The notes: generated from the sequence alone by a model not told the origin. Positions 45,599 through 56,283 are shown, numbered from the stretch's first letter. The stretch: 64,000 nucleotides of DNA from Sphingopyxis sp. LC363 (GCF_000756385.1 NZ_JNFC01000072.1:62001-126000); one strand, 5' to 3'. Numbers and translations: made by a program.

Positions 45599-48060
45599 GG
45601 CAGGCGCTTCCGATCGATCAGGTGCTGCCCGACATCATGGCGGCGCTGGTGCTGAAACCCAATGCGGTCATTGTAGCACCCCCCGGCGCGGGCAAGACGA
45701 CACGCGTCGCCCCGGCGCTGCTCGCCCAGCCATGGTGCACGGGCGCGGTGTGGCTGCTCTCGCCGCGCCGGCTCGCGGCGCGCGCTGCCGCCGAGCGGAT
45801 TGCCGAAGAGATGGGCGCCGCGGGCGGCGGCCCGGTCGGCTATGCGACCCGCCTCGACAGCAAGCAGTCGAAGGACACCCGCCTACTCGTGATGACGCCG
45901 GGGCTGTTCCGCAACCGCATCCTCGCCGATCCCGAACTTGCCGGCGTATCGGCGGTGCTGTTCGACGAAGTGCATGAACGCAGCCTCGATGGCGATTTCG
46001 CACTCGCGCTGGCGATCGACGCGCAGCAGGGGCTGCGCGACGACCTCCGCCTCGTCGCCATGTCGGCGACGCTCGATGGCGCGCGCTTCGGCGCGCTGCT
46101 CGGCAACGCGCCGGTGGTGAAGAGCGAAGGCAAGATTTGGCCGCTCGACCTGCGCCATATCGGCCGCCGCGCCGAGGACAGGCTCGAAGCGTCGGTGCTC
46201 GCGGCGGTGCGGCAGGCGCCCGCCGATGAGGCCGAAGGCGACATGCTCGCTTTCCTGCCCGGCGCCGCCGACATCGAGCGCGCGGCGCCGGCGGTCGAGG
46301 GGGCGCGCCTGCCGCTGGCCGTCCACCGCCTGCACGGCCAGATCGACCCGGCGCTCCAGCGCAAGGCGCTCGTCCGTGATCCCGACGGACGGCGCAAGCT
46401 GATCCTCGCGACGAGCATCGCCGAAACCAGCCTGACGATCGACGGCGTGCGCATCGTGATCGACGCCGGCCTGTCGCGCCGTCCGCGCTTCGACAAGGCG
46501 GCGGGGATCGCGCGCCTCGTCACCGAACGCGCGAGCCAGGCGTCGGCGACGCAGCGCGCGGGCCGCGCCGCGCGGCAGGGGCCGGGGGTCGCCTACCGTC
46601 TGTGGGAAGCCGCGGCGACCGCGGGCATGCCGCCCTTCGATCCGCCCGAAATCCACGAAAACGACCTGATGCCCGTCGTGCTCGATTGCGCGAGCTGGGG
46701 CATTGTCGATCCGCGTCAATTGGGCTGGCTCGACCCTCCGTCGCCCGCCGCGATTTCGGAGGCGAAGACGCGATTGCAGGCGATCGGCGCGCTGGCAGAC
46801 GATGGCCGCATCACCGCGCACGGCAAGGCGCTCGCGGCGATCCCGCTGCCGGTGCCGCTCGCGCACATGCTGCTCGATGCGGCGCGCGCGGGCGAGGGTG
46901 AGATCGCGGGGCGGCTCGCGGTGCTGCTCACCGAGCCGGGGCTCGGCGGGCGCGGCGTCGATGTCGAAGCGCGGCTGTCGCGCTGGCGCGGCCAGCGGAA
47001 CCAGCGCAGCGAAGGCGCGTGGCGGCTCGCGCGGCGGCTCGCGACGATCGGCGAGAAACTGGCGGCGGGGGCGGGCGAGGCCGCGCCGCGCTCGATCGGC
47101 GGCTGGATCGCGACCGCCTGGCCCGACCGCGTCGCGCGCCAGCGCGCGGGGCAGCGCGGCGAATATCTGAGCGTCGGCGGCCGCGCCTATCGCATCGATG
47201 CGGTCGACCCGCTTGCGGGCAGCGAATGGCTCGCGATCGCCGATGCGCAGGGCCATGCCGCGGGCGTGCGCATCCTCGCCGCCGCGCCGATCGGGCAGGA
47301 CGAGGTCGAGGCGCTGTTCGCCGACCGGATCGTCGAACATTCGGCGAGCAGTTATGACAGCGCGAACGACCGCGTCGACCACCGCCGCGAGCGACGGCTC
47401 GGCGCGATCGCGCTGACGAGCGGGCAGGCGGCGCGCAGCGACAAGGCCGAGGACGACGTCGCGGTGCGCATGGCTGCGGTGCGCGACAAGGGTTTGGTGC
47501 TGATCGGCTGGGGGCCAGCGTCGCAGGCGCTGCGCCAGCGCGCATCCTTCGCGGGGCTCGACATATTGTCGACCAACGCGCTCGGCGACAGCCTCGAAAT
47601 CTGGCTCGAACCCTTGCTTTCGGGGTGCCGCGGCCTGCGCGATATCGGCGATCGCAAGCTTGCCGACGCGCTGATGGCGATGCTCGACTGGCCGGCGCGG
47701 CAGCTGCTCGAAAAGCACGCCCCCGCCGACTATGCGACCCCGGCGGGTAGCCGCCATCCGATCGACTATGGCGCCGACGGCGGCCCGACCGTCAACGTGC
47801 GCGTCCAAGAGCTCTTCGGCCTCGCGCGCCACCCGACGGTGGGCGATCCGCCGGTGCCGCTGATCCTTGCGCTGACCTCGCCCGCACACCGCCCGATCCA
47901 GACGACGCGCGACATCGCATCCTTCTGGGGCGGGAGCTGGCACGATGTCGCGCGAGAGATGCGCGGACGCTATCCCAAGCACAGCTGGCCCGACGATCCG
48001 GCGAACGCGCGCCCGACCTTGCTGACCAAAGCCGCGCAGGCGCGGCGCGATGCGCAATAG
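45595..48060 (+). CDS. hrpB: ATP-dependent helicase HrpB
   Basis: The 821-residue DEAH/RHA-type helicase has all core motifs: Walker A APPGAGKTT, DEVH in FDEVHERSLDGDF, SATLD, ATSIAETSLTIDGV and QRAGRAAR, followed by the HrpB-specific C-terminal domain (SAVMTARTT-free region, ending HDVAREMRGRYPKHSWPDDP). It probably remodels RNA; its physiological role is poorly defined. Start overlaps the DUF1801 stop (ATGA). Confidence 0.97.
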   Translation: MRQALPIDQVLPDIMAALVLKPNAVIVAPPGAGKTTRVAPALLAQPWCTGAVWLLSPRRLAARAAAERIAEEMGAAGGGPVGYATRLDSKQSKDTRLLVMTPGLFRNRILADPELAGVSAVLFDEVHERSLDGDFALALAIDAQQGLRDDLRLVAMSATLDGARFGALLGNAPVVKSEGKIWPLDLRHIGRRAEDRLEASVLAAVRQAPADEAEGDMLAFLPGAADIERAAPAVEGARLPLAVHRLHGQIDPALQRKALVRDPDGRRKLILATSIAETSLTIDGVRIVIDAGLSRRPRFDKAAGIARLVTERASQASATQRAGRAARQGPGVAYRLWEAAATAGMPPFDPPEIHENDLMPVVLDCASWGIVDPRQLGWLDPPSPAAISEAKTRLQAIGALADDGRITAHGKALAAIPLPVPLAHMLLDAARAGEGEIAGRLAVLLTEPGLGGRGVDVEARLSRWRGQRNQRSEGAWRLARRLATIGEKLAAGAGEAAPRSIGGWIATAWPDRVARQRAGQRGEYLSVGGRAYRIDAVDPLAGSEWLAIADAQGHAAGVRILAAAPIGQDEVEALFADRIVEHSASSYDSANDRVDHRRERRLGAIALTSGQAARSDKAEDDVAVRMAAVRDKGLVLIGWGPASQALRQRASFAGLDILSTNALGDSLEIWLEPLLSGCRGLRDIGDRKLADALMAMLDWPARQLLEKHAPADYATPAGSRHPIDYGADGGPTVNVRVQELFGLARHPTVGDPPVPLILALTSPAHRPIQTTRDIASFWGGSWHDVAREMRGRYPKHSWPDDPANARPTLLTKAAQARRDAQ

Positions 48061-48129
48061 ACCCCTTTCGGTGTCGCGAGCTTGGCGCTAAGGCGGCGGC
48101 ACAGACCCCGATTATACAGGACGACCCCG

Positions 48130-48408
48130 ATGAAAGCGCGTATCTTCCAAAAGCCCAAGAATGCGATGCAGTCGGGGCGCGCCGGGACGCAGCGCTGGAT
48201 GCTCGAATTCGCGCCCGCCGAGGCGCGCAAGGCCGATCCGCTGATGGGCTGGGCGGGCAGCGGCGACACGCAGCGCCAGCTTCGCCTCGGCTTCGCCAGC
48301 CGCGAAGAGGCGGTCGCTTACGCCGAGAAGAACGGTATCGAGGTCGAGATTACGCCGACGCCGGTCCGCACGCTGAAAATCCAGGCCTACGCGGACAATT
48401 TTCGGTAA
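48130..48408 (+). CDS. NADH dehydrogenase accessory subunit, NDUFS4-like
   Basis: The 92-residue protein shows the ETC complex I 18-kDa subunit pattern: KNAMQSGRAGTQRWMLEF near the start, DPLMGWAGSGDTQRQLRLGF and REEAVAYAEKNGIEVEI. In alphaproteobacteria this subunit joins complex I although it is encoded away from the nuo operon, as here. A palindromic repeat follows immediately. Confidence 0.93.
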   Translation: MKARIFQKPKNAMQSGRAGTQRWMLEFAPAEARKADPLMGWAGSGDTQRQLRLGFASREEAVAYAEKNGIEVEITPTPVRTLKIQAYADNFR

Positions 48409-48425
48409 AGCGGCTAGTTAAACCA

Positions 48426-48534
48426 CCGTATCCCCGAGCGAAGACGAGGGGCTCATTCGAGCGTAGCGAGAAGCTGCCATGTCGCCGCCTCGACTTCGCT
48501 CGGCATAGCCCCTCGTCTTCGCTCGGGGATACGG
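48426..48534. repeat. Perfect 28-bp inverted repeat element, family E
   Basis: Arms at 48426-48453 and 48507-48534 are exact reverse complements over 28 bases (left arm begins CCGTATCCCCGAGCGAAGAC), separated by 53 bases that contain a further imperfect inverted pair. It lies between the convergent 3' ends of the NDUFS4-like gene and the DUF4170 gene and could terminate both. Only one copy is in the window. Confidence 0.9.
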
Positions 48535-48550
48535 ATGGGATGTATGCCGC

Positions 48551-48766
48551 TTACTCAGCGTCGGGCTGCAGCAATTTGTGCAGGTGGACGACGACATATT
48601 TCATTTCGGCGTCGTCGACGGTGCGCTGGGCCGCGCTGCGCCATGCCTTTTCGGCCGATTTATAGTCGGGATAGAGGCCGACGACGTCGAGATTGCCGAG
48701 GTCGACGAAGTCGAGACCCTGCGGATCGCTGACGCGTCCGCCGAAGACGAGATGCAATTTGCTCAT
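48551..48766 (-). CDS. DUF4170 protein
   Basis: The 71-residue protein reads MSKLHLVFGGRVSDPQGLDF, then DVVGLYPDYKSAEKAWRSAA and a late YVVVHLHKLLQP strand, a compact alpha/beta pattern recognised as DUF4170 in alphaproteobacteria. It is soluble and has no signal. Function unknown. It stands alone between the family E palindrome and the membrane-stress operon. Confidence 0.88.
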   Translation of the reverse strand: MSKLHLVFGGRVSDPQGLDFVDLGNLDVVGLYPDYKSAEKAWRSAAQRTVDDAEMKYVVVHLHKLLQPDAE

Positions 48767-48847
48767 GACTGCTTTCCTTGCGGATAAACGCTGGTAGGGG
48801 AGAAGGCGCGGCCCCTACCAGTGCTTTGCCCTAACGGCAAGTGCAGC

Positions 48848-49207
48848 TCATTCCTCGTCTTTGCGGACGCCCTTGGGCAGCAGCGAACCGAGCAGCGCGC
48901 CGATCGCGACCGCGCCGGCGACGAGCGTCAGCGGTTGCTTCTCGGCGACGTCCTTGAGCTTGCTGTTGGCTCGTTTCGCCTGCGCCTTGCCCTTCTGATA
49001 GGCCTCACCGGCGGCTTCGCGCGCGACGCCGGCCTGTTCGCTGGCCTTTGCCGCGAATTCTTCGGTCGCGGCGCGGGCGCGGCCATAGCCGCCTTGAATG
49101 CGCGCCTTCGCCGCCTCGGCGGTCAGGCGGGCGTTTTCGGCGGTTTTCTCCGCAAGTTCACTCGCTTTGGCACGCGTTTCGCGGGCGGTTTCACCGAACG
49201 GCTTCAT
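48848..49207 (-). CDS. Ala/Lys-rich helical protein with C-terminal membrane segment (YqjD/CsbD-like)
   Basis: The 119-residue protein is a long Ala/Lys/Glu-rich amphipathic helix (ARETRAKASELAEKTAENAR onward), probably a coiled coil, ending in one glycine/alanine-rich membrane segment (LVAGAVAIGALLGSLLP) and a charged tail. It resembles DUF883/YqjD-type inner-membrane proteins. It is the last gene of a four-gene minus-strand operon and overlaps the gene before it by 17 bases. Confidence 0.75.
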   Translation of the reverse strand: MKPFGETARETRAKASELAEKTAENARLTAEAAKARIQGGYGRARAATEEFAAKASEQAGVAREAAGEAYQKGKAQAKRANSKLKDVAEKQPLTLVAGAVAIGALLGSLLPKGVRKDEE

Positions 49208-49583
49208 GATCGTCTTCCTCCAGAGTTTCAAATTCATCCTCGTCCGCCGGTTCGTCGACGGCACGAAAATGATCGGCGACTTCACTCGCCAGGTCCTGAA
49301 TCTTGCGCGTCAGTTTCGGCGCATGTTCCTTGATCGGTTCGCGCAGCAACCACAGCGCGCCCGCCGCCGCGGCGATCGCGATCGGCCAGCGATTGTCGCG
49401 AAGCTCTTGGCCGACGGCATGCGCGGCATCGTCGACCTTTTCGCCGATCCGGTATTTGCCCCGATCGACGAGCGCCGACGGCCGGAGCGCCTCCTTCGCG
49501 ACATCGAGCCGCCGATAAAGTTCGCCCCGCTGAAGCATCGAGCGTCGCGCCGCGGCGATCAGGCGGTTACGCATCCGCGGCAT
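49191..49583 (-). CDS. Membrane-stress operon protein with one membrane segment (DUF3618-like)
   Basis: The 130-residue protein has a basic N-terminus (MPRMRNRLIAAARRSMLQRG), a single membrane segment (WPIAIAAAAGALWLL near residue 70) and a strongly acidic C-terminus (EPADEDEFETLEEDDHE). It overlaps both neighbours by 17 bases. It corresponds in place to YqjK/DUF3618-type proteins that accompany YqjD and YqjE. Function unknown. Confidence 0.72.
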   Translation of the reverse strand: MPRMRNRLIAAARRSMLQRGELYRRLDVAKEALRPSALVDRGKYRIGEKVDDAAHAVGQELRDNRWPIAIAAAAGALWLLREPIKEHAPKLTRKIQDLASEVADHFRAVDEPADEDEFETLEEDDHEAVR

Positions 49584-50031
49584 CGTCGATCCTCTCGTTG
49601 GTCAGGTCGCTGCGGAGCGCAGTGCGAATGTCGGCGTAGCTCTTTCGCGCGCGCCAGCCGGCGAACCCGGCCACGGCGAGCAATATGGCGACGACGATCA
49701 GGGTCGCGACGAACGGCCCGACATGCGGCGCGAGCGCCAGAATCGCCCCGAAAGCGAGCGCGAGCATCGCGATGCCCAAAGCCGAGGCGGCGACCGCGCC
49801 CCAACCCGCGGTCCATGACGCGCCGTGCAGCGCCAGCTCGCCGCGCGCTTCGAGCAGCGCAAGCTCCGCCTTTGCCGTCGCCGACAGATTGTCGACGACA
49901 TCGCCGACAATCTTTTCGAGCGGAACGGGGGGCGGGGCGAGCGGGCGCCCGTCCGGCGCATAGCCATGACTTATGCCGTCGAAACGGCGCTCATCGGACG
50001 TTGGCGGAATGTTCGGATCGGAAGATGACAA
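49567..50031 (-). CDS. YqjE-like (DUF1469, holin-superfamily) membrane protein
   Basis: The 154-residue protein has a Pro-rich N-terminal region, an amphipathic helix (IVGDVVDNLSATAKAELALL) and two membrane segments (about residues 77-97 and 103-123), followed by a basic helix. This is the layout of YqjE/DUF1469 proteins, which databases place in a phage-holin superfamily. No lysin, tail or other phage gene is nearby, so it should be read as a cellular envelope protein. Confidence 0.82.
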   Translation of the reverse strand: MSSSDPNIPPTSDERRFDGISHGYAPDGRPLAPPPVPLEKIVGDVVDNLSATAKAELALLEARGELALHGASWTAGWGAVAASALGIAMLALAFGAILALAPHVGPFVATLIVVAILLAVAGFAGWRARKSYADIRTALRSDLTNERIDDAADA

Positions 50032-50038
50032 GCTGCTG

Positions 50039-50587
50039 TCAATCGTTGGAGCTGCCTTTGAGCATGCGCGCGAGAACGAAGCCGATCACCGTGGCGGCGC
50101 CGACGGCGATCGCCGGGTTCTTCTTGACCATGTCGCGCGTCGAGGCCGCGAGTTCGTCGAGATCCTTCTTGTCGAGCGTCGTGGCGAGGCCGGCGACGGT
50201 CGAGGCGGCCGAGCGGGCATAGTCGCCGTACTGCTTGCCGAACTTGCTGTCGACGGTGCCGGCGCTGTCCTCAAGCATCTTGGCAAGGCTGCCGACGGCC
50301 TCGGCCGCCTTGTCCTTGCCCTTGGTCGCGGCGTCGCGCGCCTTGGCCGAGGCCTGGTTCTTGAACGCCGTCGCCTCATCCTTCAGCGAGGCGGCCTTTT
50401 TCGACGCTTCGGACTTGATGGTGTCGCGGGTCGCGGCGATCTGGTCGCGGATGGGATGGTCCTTGGCGGCCTTCACGGATGCGGGCTTGCGGGCGGGCGC
50501 GGCCTTGGTGGCGGCAGCCTTCGCGGGCGCCCTGGGACGGGGAGCTGCGGCTTTCTTCGTCGCGGGAGTAGCGGCTTTGGCCATCAT
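50039..50587 (-). CDS. YqjD-like protein with histone H1-like basic N-terminal tail
   Basis: The 182-residue protein begins with about 45 residues of Ala/Lys/Pro repeats (KKAAAPRPRAPAKAAATKAA and onward) like histone H1 tails, then long Ala/Lys/Asp helices, and ends with one membrane segment (AIAVGAATVIGFVLARML) as in YqjD/ElaB/DUF883. YqjD in E. coli anchors ribosomes to the inner membrane; the tail could bind nucleic acid. It is the first gene of the operon running to 48848. Start may be the first or second of two adjacent Met codons. Confidence 0.78.
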   Translation of the reverse strand: MMAKAATPATKKAAAPRPRAPAKAAATKAAPARKPASVKAAKDHPIRDQIAATRDTIKSEASKKAASLKDEATAFKNQASAKARDAATKGKDKAAEAVGSLAKMLEDSAGTVDSKFGKQYGDYARSAASTVAGLATTLDKKDLDELAASTRDMVKKNPAIAVGAATVIGFVLARMLKGSSND

Positions 50588-50714
50588 TTAGTCCTCTTCT
50601 GTCGTGTCGGGCGCCGCGCGGGCGGGCATCCTCTTTTGGTCCTGCAAGATATATAGCAAGGCGCGCCCAATGGTTCCATCCCCGCGCAAAATTCCTATGC
50701 AGCGGTTGCACTAA

Positions 50715-52061
<1,347 letters not shown>

Positions 52062-52265
52062 CATGGGCTACAGCCGGGCCCGAATTGCTTAGGTCGATCG
52101 GCCGAAACCTGTTACCTTCTCTCTCGACGGTTGCGGTTTTTCCACCAGATTGGCTTTTCGTGGTCCCGGCTCAATGCCCGCAGTCCCTCCGTTTCGTGCG
52201 GATAGCCGATCATAATATGCCGAGAGCCCGGGTCGCACCCGCTCCCGTCATCCAAGGTATTCGAC

Positions 52266-52463
52266 ATGCGGTCCTTTTATATTTTGCTCGAGGATCACTC
52301 CTCGGGCCAGTCCGAGCGCATTGATTTCCAGGCGGAAAGCCCCGATTTCGCGCTGCAGATCGCGCAGGGGCAAGCGGCCGGTCGTAGCCTCGAGCTGTGG
52401 GAGGGCGCGATGCGGCTTGGCACCTTCTGCAAATCGGCCCCCCACCTTTGGCGGCTGTCCTGA
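52266..52463 (+). CDS. Small hypothetical protein between eno and ftsB
   Basis: A 65-residue frame starts MRSFYILLEDHSSGQSERID and contains ESPDFALQIAQGQAAGRSLE before ending LWRLS. It reads like a compact alpha/beta fold and has normal codon use for the region. No clear ribosome-binding site is visible directly upstream. I recognise no family; small proteins of this style occur in sphingomonads. Function unknown. Confidence 0.55.
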   Translation: MRSFYILLEDHSSGQSERIDFQAESPDFALQIAQGQAAGRSLELWEGAMRLGTFCKSAPHLWRLS

Positions 52464-52533
52464 TGCGATGAACGGTTGAAAACCGGCGCCTGGCGCCTTG
52501 ACGCCACGAATCAACTCTGATTCAAGGGCCGGA

Positions 52534-52860
52534 ATGACGCAGCGCCACAAATTCCGCAAATCGATGAGCCGGGCCACCGGTCCGGCCATTGCGGTGATGG
52601 TCGTGCTGGCGATGGTCGGCTACATCATCTTCGGTCCGACGGGGCTTTATGCCTGGGGCGAATATGGCCAGTCGGTCGAAAAGAAGCGCGTCATCTTAAG
52701 CGAGCTCACCAGGAAACAGAATGAGCTCCAGAACCGCGTCAACCTGCTCGACCGGCGGCGCGTCGACCCCGATCTCGCCGAAGAATATGTGCGCGAGAAA
52801 CTGGGCGCCTATCACCCCGACGAGGTGATCATTCCGATGGAGCCCGACGCGAAGCGCTGA
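52534..52860 (+). CDS. ftsB: Septum formation initiator, FtsB/DivIC family
   Basis: The 108-residue protein has a basic N-terminus, one membrane segment (AIAVMVVLAMVGYIIF, about residues 19-34), a coiled coil (VEKKRVILSELTRKQNELQN) and the late motif PDLAEEYVREKLGAYHPDEVI typical of FtsB. It would join FtsL and FtsQ in the divisome. The position after eno is conserved. Start is the ATG at 52534; a TTG 36 bases upstream is less likely. Confidence 0.92.
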   Translation: MTQRHKFRKSMSRATGPAIAVMVVLAMVGYIIFGPTGLYAWGEYGQSVEKKRVILSELTRKQNELQNRVNLLDRRRVDPDLAEEYVREKLGAYHPDEVIIPMEPDAKR

Positions 52861-52867
52861 GCGAACC

Positions 52868-52998
52868 AAGCCCTAACCTTTAGGGGAGGGCAGCGAGACT
52901 TGGGAGCTTGCTCCCTAGTCGCAGCGGGTGGGGTCTATCGGGCCTGGCGCGATCTCGACAGACCCCACCCCAACCCCTCCCCTGAAGGGGAGGGGCTT
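52868..52998. repeat. Palindromic repeat, family F
   Basis: The outer ends are inverted: AAGCCCTAACCTTTAGGGGA on the left and CCCCTGAAGGGGAGGGGCTT on the right. Inner arms GGGTGGGGTCT (52926-52936) and AGACCCCACCC (52960-52970) are exact reverse complements. It lies between ftsB and pdhA. One copy in the window. Confidence 0.85.
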
Positions 52999-53123
52999 AG
53001 ATTGCGGCCTTTTCCTGCATACGTAACTTGGCTTTGTCCCCTGCCATGGTGGGCGTTGCCAAGTGCGGCGCGGCTCTCCTATAGGGACCCTTGCCGTAAC
53101 GGCTAAATGCAAAGGAACCCGTC

Positions 53124-54194
53124 TTGGCCAAAGCTCCCGCGCGCAAGTCTGCCGCGCCAACAAAGACTGCATCCACCCCAGCCCCCGCGACCAATCGCGA
53201 GATGCCGCGCGATCCCGTCCCCTATGACGCGTCGCCCGAGGAGCTCGAGAAATTCTACCGCGAAATGCTGCTCATCCGCCGTTTCGAGGAAAAGGCGGGG
53301 CAGCTTTACGGTCTCGGCCTGATCGGTGGTTTCTGCCATCTCTATATCGGCCAGGAAGCCGTGGCGGTCGGCCTGCAGTCGGCGCTCGACGGCGACAAGG
53401 ACAGCGTCATCACCGGCTACCGCGACCATGGCCACATGCTCGCCTACGGCATCGATCCCAAGGTTATCATGGCCGAACTGACGGGACGCCAGGCGGGCAT
53501 TTCGAAGGGCAAGGGCGGCTCGATGCACATGTTCAGCGTCGAGCATAAATTCTACGGCGGCCACGGTATCGTCGGCGCGCAGGTGTCGCTCGGGACCGGG
53601 CTTGCCTTCGCGCACAAATATCGCGGCGACGGCGGCGTGGCGATGGCCTATTTCGGCGACGGCGCCGCGAACCAGGGGCAGGTCTACGAAAGCTTCAACA
53701 TGGCCGAGCTGTGGAAGCTGCCGATCATCTTCGTGATCGAGAACAACCAGTACGCCATGGGCACATCGGTCAACCGCGCGTCGGCCGAGGATCAGCTGTA
53801 TCGCCGCGGCGAAAGCTTCCGCATCCCGGGCATGCAGGTCGACGGCATGGACGTGCTCGCGGTGCGCGGCGCGGCCGAGGCGGCGCTCGAATGGGTGCGC
53901 GCGGGCAAGGGTCCGGTGCTGATGGAGCTCAAAACCTATCGCTATCGCGGCCACTCGATGTCCGACCCCGCCAAATATCGCAGCCGCGAGGAAGTGCAGG
54001 CGGTGCGCGACAAGAGCGACGCGATCGAGCATTTGAAGAAATTGATGACCGACGCCGGCGTCAGCGAGGACAAGATCAAGGATATCGACAAGGAGATCCG
54101 CCAAGTCGTCGCGGAATCGGCCGACTTTGCCGAAAGCGCGCCCGAACCCGAATTGTCCGAACTTTATACCGACGTGCTGGTGGAGCAATATTGA
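53124..54194 (+). CDS. pdhA: Pyruvate dehydrogenase E1 component, alpha subunit
   Basis: The 356-residue thiamine-diphosphate enzyme subunit has the ThDP motif [35 protein letters not shown] and the phosphorylation-loop region [19 protein letters not shown]. The start is a TTG at 53124 (LAKAPARK style, read as Met) after an AAAGGA site; a nearby ATG at 53107 is out of frame. An Ala/Pro/Lys-rich leader of about 30 residues precedes the domain. pdhB follows one base after the stop. Confidence 0.97.
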   Translation: MAKAPARKSAAPTKTASTPAPATNREMPRDPVPYDASPEELEKFYREMLLIRRFEEKAGQLYGLGLIGGFCHLYIGQEAVAVGLQSALDGDKDSVITGYRDHGHMLAYGIDPKVIMAELTGRQAGISKGKGGSMHMFSVEHKFYGGHGIVGAQVSLGTGLAFAHKYRGDGGVAMAYFGDGAANQGQVYESFNMAELWKLPIIFVIENNQYAMGTSVNRASAEDQLYRRGESFRIPGMQVDGMDVLAVRGAAEAALEWVRAGKGPVLMELKTYRYRGHSMSDPAKYRSREEVQAVRDKSDAIEHLKKLMTDAGVSEDKIKDIDKEIRQVVAESADFAESAPEPELSELYTDVLVEQY

Positions 54195-54195
54195 G

Positions 54196-55572
54196 ATGGC
54201 CATCGAATTGAAGATGCCGGCGCTGTCGCCGACGATGGAAGAGGGCACGCTCGCCAAGTGGCTCGTCAAGGAAGGCGACACGGTGAAGTCGGGCGACATC
54301 CTCGCCGAGATCGAGACCGACAAGGCGACGATGGAATTTGAAGCCATTGATGAGGGCACGATCGGCCAGATATTGGTCGCCGAAGGCACCGACAATGTGA
54401 AGGTCGGCACGGTGATCGCGACGATCGCGGGTGAGGGCGAGGATGCGGCGGCGCCTGCCGCGGCACCCGCTCCGGCGGAAGAGCCCAAGGCCGAAGCGCC
54501 GGCTCCTGCTCCGACCCCCGCTCCCGCTGCCGAGAAACCCGCCGCGACCGAACGCGCCTCGGACCCCGCGATTCCCGAAGGCACCGCGATGGTCAAACTC
54601 ACCGTCCGCGAAGCGCTGCGCGACGCGATGGCCGAGGAAATGCGCAAGGACGACCGCGTCTTCGTGATGGGGGAGGAAGTCGCCGAATATCAGGGCGCGT
54701 ACAAGGTCACGCAGGGCCTGCTGCAGGAATTCGGCGCGCAACGCGTCGTCGACACCCCGATCACCGAATATGGTTTCGCCGGTCTCGGCGCGGGCGCGGC
54801 GATGGGCGGCCTCAAGCCGATCATCGAATTCATGACCTTCAACTTCGCGATGCAGGCGATCGACCACATCATCAACTCGGCGGCGAAGACCAACTATATG
54901 TCGGGCGGCCAGATGCGCTGTCCGATCGTCTTCCGCGGGCCCAACGGCGCCGCGGCGCGCGTCGGCGCGCAGCACAGCCAGAATTACGGCCCATGGTACG
55001 CCAGCGTCCCTGGCCTGATCGTGATCGCGCCCTATGACGCCGCCGATGCCAAAGGGCTGATGAAGGCCGCGATCCGCACCGAGGATCCGGTCGTGTTCCT
55101 CGAAAACGAGCTGCTCTATGGCCGCAGCTTCGAGGTTCCCGACGTCGAGGACTTCGTGCTGCCTATCGGCAAGGCGCGGATCATGCGCCAGGGCGGCGAC
55201 GTCACCATCGTCAGCTATTCGATCGGCGTCGGGCTCGCGCTCGAAGCCGCCGACCAGCTGGCGGGCGAGGGGATCGACGCCGAGGTCATCGATCTCCGCA
55301 CGCTCCGCCCGCTCGACACCGCGACGGTGCTCGCCAGCCTCAAGAAGACGAACCATCTCGTCGTCGTCGAGGAAGGCTGGCCGGTCTGCTCGATCGCCAG
55401 CGAACTCGCCATGGTCGCGATGGAGCATGGCTTCGACGACCTCGACGCGCCCGTCATGCGCGTGTGCAACGAGGATGTGCCGCTGCCCTATGCGAACAAT
55501 CTCGAAAAGGCCGCGCTCGTCGATACGCCGCGCGTCGTGAAGGCGGTAAAGGCGGTCCTCAATCGCGCCTGA
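54196..55572 (+). CDS. pdhB: Pyruvate dehydrogenase E1 component, beta subunit with fused lipoyl domain
   Basis: The 458-residue protein starts with a biotinyl/lipoyl domain ([20 protein letters not shown]; lipoyl Lys in [13 protein letters not shown]), an Ala/Pro-rich linker (about residues 80-125), then the E1-beta domain with [29 protein letters not shown] and [11 protein letters not shown]. This lipoyl-E1-beta fusion is usual in alphaproteobacteria. The E2 and E3 genes are not in the window. It pairs with pdhA to decarboxylate pyruvate. Confidence 0.97.
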   Translation: MAIELKMPALSPTMEEGTLAKWLVKEGDTVKSGDILAEIETDKATMEFEAIDEGTIGQILVAEGTDNVKVGTVIATIAGEGEDAAAPAAAPAPAEEPKAEAPAPAPTPAPAAEKPAATERASDPAIPEGTAMVKLTVREALRDAMAEEMRKDDRVFVMGEEVAEYQGAYKVTQGLLQEFGAQRVVDTPITEYGFAGLGAGAAMGGLKPIIEFMTFNFAMQAIDHIINSAAKTNYMSGGQMRCPIVFRGPNGAAARVGAQHSQNYGPWYASVPGLIVIAPYDAADAKGLMKAAIRTEDPVVFLENELLYGRSFEVPDVEDFVLPIGKARIMRQGGDVTIVSYSIGVGLALEAADQLAGEGIDAEVIDLRTLRPLDTATVLASLKKTNHLVVVEEGWPVCSIASELAMVAMEHGFDDLDAPVMRVCNEDVPLPYANNLEKAALVDTPRVVKAVKAVLNRA

Positions 55573-55600
55573 CGACCCGGAGACGGCGTTCTACCCCGAC

Positions 55601-56200
55601 ATGCGCGATCCGCGCGTCATGGTCGCGGTGCCCCGCGAGCGGCGCCCCGCCATGGCGGCGCTATGGGGGCTCGCCGCGCGGCTGACCAAGCTGCTGCTCG
55701 ACGCGCGCGAGCCGCTGATCGGGCAGATCAAGCTCGCCTGGTGGCGCGACATGGCGGCGATGATCGCGAACGACCCCGCGGCGCTGCCCAAGGGCGAACC
55801 CTTGCTTGCCGAGCTTCAGGCGAGCTGGTCGGGGCAGGGCGGCCTCGACGCCTTGGTCGATGCGGCGGAGGCGATGTTGCTCGCCGAAAGCGATGCCGAT
55901 CGGTTCGCGGCGTCCGAAAGCTTCGGCGCCCATCTCTTCGCGCTGTCCGGCGGCACCGAGGTCGGCGGCAAACGCTGGGGCCTTGTTTGGGGCGCGGGCG
56001 TCGTCGAAGCCGAACCCGAAGCAAGGGCGCGGTTGGCCGATGCCAGAAATTCCGCAACGCCGGCACGCCGCGATTTCTCCGGAAGTCGCGCGCTGCTGAT
56101 GCTCGATCGCTGGGCCGGTCTGATCGCGAGCCACGGAGGCGAGCGCCGGTTGCGTTCCGAAGGCCTGCTCCTGCTTCGCATCGGCCTTTTCGGCCGCTGA
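55601..56200 (+). CDS. Squalene/phytoene synthase-like protein (short form)
   Basis: The 199-residue protein has the helical pattern of the squalene/phytoene synthase superfamily, including ALWGLAARLTKLLL and EPLIGQIKLAWWRDM, but lacks the two Asp-rich DxxxD catalytic motifs and is about 80 residues short. It may be a NDUFAF6-like complex I assembly relative rather than an active synthase. The frame stays open for 13 codons upstream to the pdhB stop without a better start. It follows pdhB by 28 bases. Confidence 0.7.
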   Translation: MRDPRVMVAVPRERRPAMAALWGLAARLTKLLLDAREPLIGQIKLAWWRDMAAMIANDPAALPKGEPLLAELQASWSGQGGLDALVDAAEAMLLAESDADRFAASESFGAHLFALSGGTEVGGKRWGLVWGAGVVEAEPEARARLADARNSATPARRDFSGSRALLMLDRWAGLIASHGGERRLRSEGLLLLRIGLFGR

Positions 56201-56283
56201 CGAGGAAAAACGCACCGGGGCTGGAAATGGCGCTTCCCAGCCTCTATCTTGGTGGGAACAAATAGGGTCGCAGGGGACATTGT

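Noticed and set aside
45883-48057. Minus-strand frame of about 720 codons opposite hrpB
   Set aside because: Antisense shadow; HrpB motifs are complete on the plus strand.
49567-50031. Phage holin as a sign of a prophage
   Set aside because: The protein is YqjE/DUF1469-like and stands in a YqjD-type operon. No other phage genes are near.
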